A DNA stretch of 13,012 nucleotides from Cellvibrionales bacterium UBA1969 (GTDB lineage: Bacteria; Pseudomonadota; Gammaproteobacteria; Pseudomonadales; UBA7434). Made by a program: the position numbers and the translations under genes. The notes below the pieces were generated by a model. That model was not told where the DNA came from and did not search any database. It saw only the letters and a program-made list of their open reading frames with translations. The stretch is taken from assembly GCA_002339085.1 (NCBI GenBank), contig DDDX01000030.1:17225-30236 (forward strand), given 5' to 3'. Of this stretch, positions 7,631-13,012 are shown piece after piece (the first letter of the stretch is position 1; the number at the start of each line of letters is the position of its first letter).

Positions 7631-8002
7631 TTAGAATTTTGGTAATAATATTAGCAAGCCGATAGCTAGTGCGGTCAAACTACTGATTAAAACAGCGCCA
7701 GCAGCGATATCCTTAGTTTTTTTAATTCCTATGGAATACGCTCCACTTACCTCATCAGCGAGCGCTTCCATTGCGGTATTAAATGCCTCGCTAGTCCATA
7801 CCAAGCCAATCGCAAAAATGAGTAAGCTGCCCTCAATTGCTGTGATATTTAGTCGGCTAGCAATAATGATGATCGCTAATGTTGCGATGATATGAAGCCA
7901 GGCGTTATGCTCTTCTTTAACAACTATCATGACGCCATTGATGGCGGTTTTAATACTTTTAATTCGCGCTTTAATACTAAATCGCTCCTGTCTTTTGCCC
8001 AT
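7631..8002 (-). CDS. dgkA: DgkA-type membrane lipid kinase (diacylglycerol or undecaprenol kinase)
   Basis: DgkA-family enzymes are small trimeric integral-membrane kinases that phosphorylate diacylglycerol (Gram-negative type) or undecaprenol (Gram-positive type). The 123-residue product has an amphipathic N-terminus, three hydrophobic segments (about 37-50, 56-71, 101-120) and the catalytic signature EAFNTAME, with E72, N75 and E79 equivalent to E. coli E69, N72 and E76. A downstream KTKDIAAGAVL (95-105) matches the conserved K/D pair. Phrases such as FNTAME and KDIAAGAVL resemble the broader or Gram-positive-type branch as much as E. coli DgkA, so the substrate is uncertain. On the minus strand GAGGG lies 8 bases before the ATG (8000-8002), supporting the start. 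It converges with der and diverges from the racemase gene. Confidence 0.9.
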   Translation of the reverse strand: MGKRQERFSIKARIKSIKTAINGVMIVVKEEHNAWLHIIATLAIIIIASRLNITAIEGSLLIFAIGLVWTSEAFNTAMEALADEVSGAYSIGIKKTKDIAAGAVLISSLTALAIGLLILLPKF

Positions 8003-8097
8003 TGTATTTTCCCTCTATTTGAACTGGTTTTCGCAATGCGTATAGATTAAAAGCGCCAAATTTAGTCGGTTATGATTCTTTCGTCATTGCAGATTAT

Positions 8098-8113
8098 GTT
8101 GCTCCATGGCAAC
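8098..8113. promoter_or_regulatory. Inverted repeat, possible operator of the racemase cluster
   Basis: GTTGC (8098-8102) and GCAAC (8109-8113) are perfect inverted arms around a 6-base centre. The length and symmetry fit a dimeric regulator site, and the position, 39 bases upstream of the racemase ATG, fits an operator. No regulator gene is in the window and no second copy was seen upstream of 10140, so the role is inference. Confidence 0.3.
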
Positions 8114-8141
8114 CTAGATCGATTTTTGATAATTAAATCAT

Positions 8142-8146
8142 AGGTG
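8142..8146 (+). promoter_or_regulatory. Ribosome-binding site that decides the racemase start
   Basis: AGGTG lies 6 bases before ATG 8153. Its last three bases are the alternative GTG start (8144-8146), which has no ribosome-binding site of its own, so ATG 8153 is preferred. Confidence 0.6.
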
Positions 8147-8152
8147 TCAATT

Positions 8153-9304
8153 ATGGGTCCATTATCAGGTGTTCGTGTTGTTGAGGTTGCAGGCATAGGT
8201 CCTGCGCCCTTTGCTTGTATGTTGCTTGCCGATATGGGTGCAGAGGTGATCCGTATTGATCGTGCCACTGGAGGTGTTGCTTTTGGCGCAAATCCGGCTG
8301 ATTTAATGAACCGTGGACGCCAATCGATTATTTTGAACTTAAAAACGATTGCTGGTATCGATGCGGCTAAAAAGTTAATTAACTCGGCCGATGTGGTGAT
8401 AGAGGGTTTTCGGCCCGGGGTGATGGAGAAATTAGGCTTAGGACCTGAGGTTTTTACCAGTAGTAATGCCAAGCTGGTTTATGGACGAATGACGGGTTGG
8501 GGGCAGCAAGGCCCTTTATCACAGGCCGCAGGCCACGATATCAATTATATTGCCCTGACGGGTGCATTAGATGCCATTGGTACGGCTAGCTCAGGCCCTG
8601 TTCCACCGCTAAATTTATTGGGTGATTTTGGCGGTGGCTCGCTTTATTTAGTTGTGGGTGTGCTGGCTGCTCTGCATGCGGCAAAGCAGTCCGGTGAAGG
8701 GCAGGTAGTCGATGCGGCGATTGTAGATGGTACTACTTCATTGATGTCATTTTTACACAGCTGTCGTGCAGTGGGCTTTTGGAGTGATGAGCGCGAATCT
8801 AATATGCTAGATGGTGGTGCTTATTTTTATGGCGTATATCGTTGCGCTGATGATCTCTATGTATCTATTGGTTCGATTGAACCGCAGTTTTATGCTTTGT
8901 TAGTTGAAAAAATGGGTTTAACGCAAGACCAGTTACCGATTGATGCGCAACTGGATAAGACTCGTTGGCCTGAATTGAAGGTGGTATTAGCTGAGCAATT
9001 TGCCAAAAAAACGCGTGCTCAATGGTGCGAAATAATGGAGGGCAGTGACGTATGTTTTGCGCCAGTATTGTCAGCAGCTGAGGCGATTAAGCATCCTCAT
9101 AATATTGAACGTGATGCTTATATAGAGCGTGATGGTGTAATTCATTCGGCCCCAGCGCCTCGCTTTAGTAAAACTCCCAGTCAGTTGGCGCCGGCTCCGG
9201 TAGCTATTGGTCAGCATACGAAAGATATCCTTACGAGTTTGGGTTTTTCTACTGAGGCTATTCAAGTGATGATAGATGCTGGCGACGCTGGCGGAATTCA
9301 ATAA
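8153..9304 (+). CDS. Alpha-methylacyl-CoA racemase (family III CoA-transferase fold)
   Basis: The enzyme interconverts (2R)- and (2S)-2-methylacyl-CoA thioesters, so that branched chains from sterol side chains or isoprenoid fatty acids can enter S-specific beta-oxidation. The 383-residue product has the CaiB/BaiF fold and the racemase start GPLSGVRVVEVAGIGPAPF. By recall alignment with Mycobacterium tuberculosis MCR, all catalytic residues are present: H128 (AGHDINYI, MCR H126), D158 (LLGDFGGGS, MCR D156), E243 (SIEPQFY, MCR E241) and N154. The D-F-G-G-G stretch and the IEPQFY motif set it apart from formyl-CoA transferases. ATG 8153 follows AGGTG at 8142-8146. It heads the accessory cluster, with the nitroreductase 32 bases downstream. 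The natural substrate cannot be read from sequence; the thiolase-type neighbours favour branched or steroid acyl-CoA. Confidence 0.9.
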   Translation: MGPLSGVRVVEVAGIGPAPFACMLLADMGAEVIRIDRATGGVAFGANPADLMNRGRQSIILNLKTIAGIDAAKKLINSADVVIEGFRPGVMEKLGLGPEVFTSSNAKLVYGRMTGWGQQGPLSQAAGHDINYIALTGALDAIGTASSGPVPPLNLLGDFGGGSLYLVVGVLAALHAAKQSGEGQVVDAAIVDGTTSLMSFLHSCRAVGFWSDERESNMLDGGAYFYGVYRCADDLYVSIGSIEPQFYALLVEKMGLTQDQLPIDAQLDKTRWPELKVVLAEQFAKKTRAQWCEIMEGSDVCFAPVLSAAEAIKHPHNIERDAYIERDGVIHSAPAPRFSKTPSQLAPAPVAIGQHTKDILTSLGFSTEAIQVMIDAGDAGGIQ

Positions 9305-9336
9305 ATATTTAACGATTAAAAAGAAAAGAGATTTTC

Positions 9337-10026
9337 ATGAGTACAGTTGATGTTTTTAATCAAATCGTCCAACAACGACGTTCAGTTCGCGCATTTAAAA
9401 AGCAAGCAATTGATGAGCAAACCTTACGTTCAATTTTTAGTACAGCTTTGGGTGCGCCATCTAACTGTAATACCCAGCCCTGGTTATCGGCAGTAGTATC
9501 TGGCGAGTTGATTGAAACGTTACGAGAGCAAGTCCCCGCAGGGGTAATGCAGGGTGAAATGAGCATGGATTTCCCTTATGCCGGCAAGTACGATGGCATA
9601 TACCGTGAGCGTCAAATTGCAGCGGCTAATTCATTGTATAGCGCGCTAGGGATTGATCGTGAAGATAAGTCCGCTAGAGATGTACAGTTTTTTAAGAACT
9701 TTACTTTTTTTGGTGCGCCACATGTGGTGTTTCTTTTTTTACCGGCTTGTTTCGTCACTGAGGATAATACCGGTATTAGAGAAGCAGCAGATCTCGGGAT
9801 GTATGCACAGACCCTAATGCTGTCGATGACGGCGCATGGTGTGGGTAGTTGTCCACAAACAGCGCTGAGCTTTATTGCAGATCGGTTAAGAAAAACCTTG
9901 GAAATTAGTGAAGATTATAAATTAATGTTCGGCATTTCCTTTGGTTATCCCGATGAGGGGCATGCTTCTTCTCATGCGCTGACCGACCGCGCCGAGCTTG
10001 ATTCATTGGTGCGATTTTACTCTTAA
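9337..10026 (+). CDS. Nitroreductase-family FMN flavoprotein
   Basis: Nitroreductase-fold proteins bind FMN as dimers and use NAD(P)H to reduce nitro compounds, quinones, enones or other substrates. The 229-residue product has the N-terminal FMN phosphate motif RRSVR (14-18), PSNCNTQPW (41-49), a glycine-rich GVGSCPQ (168-174) and the C-terminal GISFGYPD (199-206). The ATG is preceded by AAGAG with 6 bases spacing. It lies 32 bases after the racemase gene and is probably co-transcribed with it. This placement suggests a redox step on an acyl-CoA or steroid intermediate rather than xenobiotic defence, but that is inference, and no substrate-specific residue can be recognised. A 113-base gap follows. 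Confidence 0.88.
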   Translation: MSTVDVFNQIVQQRRSVRAFKKQAIDEQTLRSIFSTALGAPSNCNTQPWLSAVVSGELIETLREQVPAGVMQGEMSMDFPYAGKYDGIYRERQIAAANSLYSALGIDREDKSARDVQFFKNFTFFGAPHVVFLFLPACFVTEDNTGIREAADLGMYAQTLMLSMTAHGVGSCPQTALSFIADRLRKTLEISEDYKLMFGISFGYPDEGHASSHALTDRAELDSLVRFYS

Positions 10027-10139
10027 TTGGGTAAAGCATCAGTTTATTTGCTTATCAAAACAAATAGTAATATTTAAATTAAAGCACAGCGTGTGGTTGC
10101 GCGTTAGAATTCATAACTTATACATTTAGAGGTGAAGCT
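10027..10139 (+). other. Spacer between nitroreductase and DUF35 genes
   Basis: This 113-base gap divides the cluster into a racemase-nitroreductase pair and a DUF35-thiolase group. It contains an AT-only-type weak dyad TATTTG (10045-10050) / CAAATA (10061-10066) and a short palindrome CACA-GCG-TGTG (10085-10095). TTGCGC (10097-10102) and TATACA (10119-10124) are 16 bases apart but a poor promoter match. A strong ribosome-binding site AGAGGTG (10128-10134) precedes the next ATG. Confidence 0.4.
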
Positions 10140-11114
10140 ATGTCATTAGAAAGCGGGTCAGCAACTGACCAACAAGTCGAGGTATTAAGTCAAAAATTCA
10201 CTCTCGGCTTTACATATACACGATCTACAGGTCCAGTTGTTGGTCGATTTTTAAGTTCACTACGTGATGGTAAGATGGTTGGAGTCAAAGGTTCTGATGG
10301 CCGCGTCATAGTTCCGCCAGTGGAATATGACCCAGTGACAGCTGAGGCGCTCACAGAGTTTGTTGACGTGGCAGATACGGGCAAAGTAGTCAATTGGTGT
10401 TGGGTCGCAGAACCTACTGAGCATCACCCGTTAAGCCATCCTTTTGCTTGGGGTATGGTCAAGCTTGATGGTGCTGATACACCGATATTGCATGCGATTG
10501 ATACGCAAGGTGACGCCACTCAAATGGCAACGGGTATGAAGGTGAGAGTTCGTTGGCTTGATCAAGCTCAGGGTAATATAAAAGATATCGTGTGTTTTGA
10601 ACCCGGTGAGAGTAGTTCGGGCAATGTCCCCGAGCATGATTTCGAAGAACCTGTCGTCATGATGGATGCGCCTACCTATTTAGATTACAACTACACAGCC
10701 GGAAATGCCACAGCTCGTTACTTGCACCAGATTCGCAAAGGTAAGATTGTGGGCCAAAAAGCACCCGGCGGTGACTTTGTTTATGTCCCCCCTAGAGGCT
10801 CTTGTCCTGCTACTGGTGTCGCAACGACCGAAGAAGTGGAATGTGCGGATGTTGCGACAGTTGAGTCGTTTACTATTGTTCACATACCCATTCCAGGTAA
10901 TCCTATCAAGCCACCTTATGTGGTTGCTAATTTGCTTGCAGATGGTGCCGATGTCTCGTTCATTCATTTGTTGAGTGAAGTTGATAATGACGCTGTGAAA
11001 ATAGGTATGCGAGTTAAAGCGGTTTGGAAGCCAGAAGAGGAATGGAGTTATGCTATGGATAATATTCGCTATTGGAAACCGTTAGAAAATGAATCAGATA
11101 AGGGAGGAAAATAA
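10140..11114 (+). CDS. Tandem OB-fold (double DUF35) protein, thiolase partner
   Basis: DUF35 proteins pair a rubredoxin-like zinc ribbon with an OB fold and usually form complexes with thiolase-fold enzymes, for example with Ltp2 in actinobacterial steroid side-chain cleavage. The 324-residue product contains two such units, at about residues 15-160 and 177-316. Each has an N-terminal helix, a DGK/KGK-V-G strand, a PP element (VPPVEYDP at about 58-65; VPPRGSCP in the second unit), and a beta-rich OB half ending with a G-M-(K/R)-V-(R/K)-(V/A) strand. The CXXC pairs of a canonical zinc ribbon are missing in both units; only one cysteine (RGSCPATG) remains in the second. ATG 10140 follows AGAGGTG closely. 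The next gene starts 1 base after its stop, so the two are probably translated together. Confidence 0.85.
   Translation: MSLESGSATDQQVEVLSQKFTLGFTYTRSTGPVVGRFLSSLRDGKMVGVKGSDGRVIVPPVEYDPVTAEALTEFVDVADTGKVVNWCWVAEPTEHHPLSHPFAWGMVKLDGADTPILHAIDTQGDATQMATGMKVRVRWLDQAQGNIKDIVCFEPGESSSGNVPEHDFEEPVVMMDAPTYLDYNYTAGNATARYLHQIRKGKIVGQKAPGGDFVYVPPRGSCPATGVATTEEVECADVATVESFTIVHIPIPGNPIKPPYVVANLLADGADVSFIHLLSEVDNDAVKIGMRVKAVWKPEEEWSYAMDNIRYWKPLENESDKGGK
11101..11107 (+). promoter_or_regulatory. Strong ribosome-binding site inside the DUF35 gene end
   Basis: AGGGAGG overlaps the last codons of the DUF35 gene and lies 8 bases before ATG 11116. It fixes that start over an in-frame ATG at 11089, which lies inside the previous gene. 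Confidence 0.75.
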
Positions 11115-11115
11115 G

Positions 11116-12174
11116 ATGCAAGATGTTGCCATTGTTTCCTTTGTACAAAGTGATTGTGTGCGTCATGCAGGCGCACAAAATGAAGTTGAATTAATTATGC
11201 CTGTGGTGCAAGCGGCATTAAAAGAGGCGGGTTTAATTAGCGTACAAGACGTTGATTTCACTTGCTCAGGCAGTTGTGATTATCAGCAGGGCGCTGCATT
11301 TGCTTTTGTTGCCGGCGTCGATGCCTTGGGTGCAGTACCACCAATAAAAGAGTCTCATGTTGAAATGGATGCGGCTTGGGCGCTCTATGAGTCGTGGTTA
11401 AAGATTCAAATGGGTCAGGCCGAAAGTGCCTTAATTTATGGATTTGGCAAGTCATCACCGGGTCAGTTAAGTAATGTTTTGTCACTGCAACTTGATCCCT
11501 ATTATTTAGCACCGTTAGGCGTCGATACCATCAGTTTAGCGGCTATGCAGGCACGTAGTTTACTGGAAAGTGGGGAAGTCAGTGAGGTTGATTTGGCGGA
11601 AGTAGTCGTCAATTCTCGTGCTAATGCAAAGAACAACCCACATGCACAACTGAGTGGCGATTTTACTGTTGATCAATTGTTGGCTGAGCCAGAGACGGTG
11701 TCGCCACTAAGAAAGCATGATTGTTGTCCGATTTCAGACGGCGCTGCAGCAATGATTATCTGTACGGTTGAAAAAGCGAAAGCGATGGGTAAGCCTTATG
11801 CGGTGATAAAAGGCATTGACCATCGTATCGAAACGCATCATGTGACCTTGCGTGATTTAAGACGTTCACCGTCGGTTGAAATTGCTGCAAAAAAAGCGGG
11901 CGTGCATGATGCGCCTGTTGATGTCGCAGAAATATATGCGCCCTTTAGTCATCAGGAAATCATTGTAAAGCGTGCCCTGGGCCTTGATGATTCTGTTGCT
12001 ATTAACCCCTCAGGAGGGGTTTTAGCGGGACATTTATTTATGGCTTCTGGTTTGTCGCGTGTTGGCGAAGTGGCTAAACGAATAATCGCAGGGGAATACA
12101 AGCGCGGTGTTGCGCATGCGACTAGCGGCCCTTGCTTGCAACAAAATATGATTACGGTTTTGGAGGGTATGTAA
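11116..12174 (+). CDS. SCP2/lipid-transfer-type thiolase-like protein, first of a pair
   Basis: The 352-residue product has the thiolase fold of the SCP2/Ltp group, whose members act on sterol or branched acyl-CoAs by thiolysis or, as in Ltp2, retro-aldol cleavage. Visible landmarks are SRANAKNNPHAQ (168-179), SPLRKHDCCPISDGAAAMII (196-215), AEIYAPFSHQE (271-281), the GGVLAGH element with H306 (300-306) and a C-terminal SGPCLQQNMITVLEG. The canonical nucleophile region reads HVEMDAAWAL (81-90), with no cysteine; aspartate 85 lies near the expected position. The proline after GH is leucine. The protein is therefore unlikely to be a standard cysteine thiolase; it may be a partner subunit or a cysteine-independent lyase. 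Its stop overlaps the start of the next thiolase-like gene by one base. Size fits the recalled Mycobacterium Ltp4 (about 354). Confidence 0.85.
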   Translation: MQDVAIVSFVQSDCVRHAGAQNEVELIMPVVQAALKEAGLISVQDVDFTCSGSCDYQQGAAFAFVAGVDALGAVPPIKESHVEMDAAWALYESWLKIQMGQAESALIYGFGKSSPGQLSNVLSLQLDPYYLAPLGVDTISLAAMQARSLLESGEVSEVDLAEVVVNSRANAKNNPHAQLSGDFTVDQLLAEPETVSPLRKHDCCPISDGAAAMIICTVEKAKAMGKPYAVIKGIDHRIETHHVTLRDLRRSPSVEIAAKKAGVHDAPVDVAEIYAPFSHQEIIVKRALGLDDSVAINPSGGVLAGHLFMASGLSRVGEVAKRIIAGEYKRGVAHATSGPCLQQNMITVLEGM

Positions 12175-13012
12175 TGGCTGAATTAGCAGCAGTAGTTGGA
12201 ATTGGGCAAACTAAATACCAGACCAAACGCAGTGATGTATCGATTGCCGGCTTGGTTCGTGAAGCAGCAATGAATGCGCTAAATGATGCGGACTTAGTTT
12301 GGGATGATATTGATGCCGTCATTCTTGGTAAGGCTCCCGATATGTTTGAAGGTGTGGTCATGCCTGAATTGTATCTGACCGATGCATTGGGCTGTAATGG
12401 CAAGCCCATGATTCGCGTGCATACGGCAGGGTCTGTTGGCGGCTCTACCGCTATCGTAGCGGCTTCTCATGTGCAAAGTGGTGTATTTAAGCGTGTATTG
12501 ACGGTTACTTTTGAAAAGCAGTCAGAGTCGAATGCAATGTGGGCGCTATCTAATCCTCAACCCTTTTCGCCACATTTGAATGCCGGCGCTGGTGGTTATT
12601 TTGCCCCCATTATTCGTGAATATATTCGTCGCTCAAATGCGCCGTCTGATGCAGGCATTAAAGTTGCGGTCAAAGATCGGATTCATGCATTAAAGAACCC
12701 TCTAGCGCACTTACAGTTACCTGACATTAGTGCGGAGATGGTCGAGGCCTCGCCGATGCTTTGGGATCCACTGCGCTTTTTAGAATCTTGTCCTTCTTCT
12801 GATGGTGCTTGTGCGATGGTTATTGCGCATGAAGATCTGGTCGATCAATCGCCAGGTAAGCCTGCTTGGATTCAGGGTGCCGCTATGCGCTCTGAGCCCA
12901 CGATGTACGCAGGCCGTGAGCAAGTGAGTCCCCATGCAGGTCGTGATTGTGCCAAAGACGTGTATGCACAGGCCGGTATTACTGATCCACGTAAAGATTT
13001 TGACTGTGCAGA
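12174..13012 (+). CDS. SCP2/lipid-transfer-type thiolase-like protein, second of a pair (partial)
   Basis: Only the first 279 codons are inside the window; the C-terminal part with the expected GH motif is cut off. The N-terminus MAELAAVVGIGQTKYQTK matches the SCP2/Ltp thiolase group. The nucleophile segment reads RVHTAGSVGGSTAI (81-94); aligned by eye to the usual CASGSQAI-type motif, serine 87 sits where the cysteine should be. Other landmarks are FEKQSESNAMWAL (113-125), DPLRFLESCPSSDGACAMVI (198-217) and GREQVSPHAGRD. The ATG shares its first base with the previous stop (TAATG) and GGAGGG at 12162-12167 provides a strong ribosome-binding site, so the pair is probably made in equal amounts and works as a heteromer. 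No frameshift is seen. Confidence 0.85.
   Translation, partial: MAELAAVVGIGQTKYQTKRSDVSIAGLVREAAMNALNDADLVWDDIDAVILGKAPDMFEGVVMPELYLTDALGCNGKPMIRVHTAGSVGGSTAIVAASHVQSGVFKRVLTVTFEKQSESNAMWALSNPQPFSPHLNAGAGGYFAPIIREYIRRSNAPSDAGIKVAVKDRIHALKNPLAHLQLPDISAEMVEASPMLWDPLRFLESCPSSDGACAMVIAHEDLVDQSPGKPAWIQGAAMRSEPTMYAGREQVSPHAGRDCAKDVYAQAGITDPRKDFDCA

Larger units (their letters stand above)
8003..8152. promoter_or_regulatory. Divergent control region between dgkA and the racemase gene
   Basis: These 150 bases must hold promoters for both directions, including the accessory cluster to the right. Two dyads are visible: AAC-TG-GTT (8022-8029) close to dgkA, and GTTGC-N6-GCAAC (8098-8113) about 40 bases before the racemase start. 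I could not identify a convincing -35/-10 pair for the plus strand; GATAAT (8128-8133) is a possible -10 without a good -35, as would be expected of an activator-dependent or weak promoter. Confidence 0.4.

Noticed and set aside
7604..7650. Bidirectional terminator between der and dgkA
   Set aside because: Only 6 bases separate the stops and no stem followed by a T-run is visible on either strand.
8062..8472. Minus-strand open frame opposite the racemase start
   Set aside because: It overlaps a gene with complete catalytic motifs and its translation is proline/serine/isoleucine-rich shadow sequence.
10045..10066. Terminator after the nitroreductase gene
   Set aside because: The TATTTG/CAAATA stem is six AT-rich pairs with a 10-base loop and no T-run, too weak to call.
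10097..10124. Promoter for the DUF35-thiolase group
   Set aside because: TTGCGC and TATACA match the consensus poorly, and the start point would fall on the ribosome-binding site.
10705..10974. Plus-strand open frame inside the DUF35 gene
   Set aside because: It is a second frame of a well-supported gene, without a ribosome-binding site or recognisable domain.
1..13012. CRISPR arrays, tRNA or rRNA genes, insertion sequences, phage genes
   Set aside because: No spaced direct repeats, cloverleaf-like sequences, transposase motifs or terminal inverted repeats were seen anywhere in the window.

Overview
The window comes from a moderately AT-rich gammaproteobacterial chromosome. The main evidence is the housekeeping block ndk - rlmN - rodZ - hisS - yfgM - bamB - der, a gene order typical of Gammaproteobacteria, with proteins that match the Escherichia coli and Pseudomonas families in length and motifs. 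The lipid-catabolism genes that follow suggest a free-living, possibly marine, lipid- or steroid-using lineage. That ecological placement is inference.

Layout. Bases 1-309 hold no gene: three tandem copies of an 8-base repeat at the window edge, a terminator-like inverted repeat, and a good sigma70-type promoter for ndk. Bases 310-7624 are seven plus-strand housekeeping genes: nucleotide metabolism (ndk), RNA methylation (rlmN), cell shape (rodZ), tRNA charging (hisS), envelope biogenesis (yfgM, bamB) and ribosome assembly (der). Two genes usually found in this block, pilF/pilW (between rlmN and rodZ) and ispG (between rodZ and hisS), are absent. A small integral-membrane lipid kinase (dgkA) sits convergent to der on the minus strand at 7631-8002.

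From 8153 to the right edge is an accessory plus-strand cluster: an alpha-methylacyl-CoA racemase with all catalytic residues, a nitroreductase-family flavoprotein, a tandem-OB-fold (double DUF35) protein whose zinc-ribbon cysteines are mostly lost, and two SCP2-type thiolase-like proteins. The last three genes are tightly coupled. The second thiolase-like gene runs off the window.

How the genes work together. The racemase would convert (2R)-methyl-branched acyl-CoAs to the 2S form needed for beta-oxidation, as for sterol side chains or isoprenoid fatty acids. The DUF35 protein and two thiolase-fold proteins look like a heteromeric acyl-CoA lyase or thiolase-like complex, similar in layout to DUF35/Ltp pairs in actinobacterial cholesterol loci. 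By eye, neither thiolase-like protein has the usual cysteine nucleophile: the second has serine at the likely position, the first an aspartate-containing stretch. Carbon-carbon cleavage without a cysteine (retro-aldol type), or a non-catalytic role, is therefore as plausible as ordinary thiolysis. This module is the most interesting part of the window.
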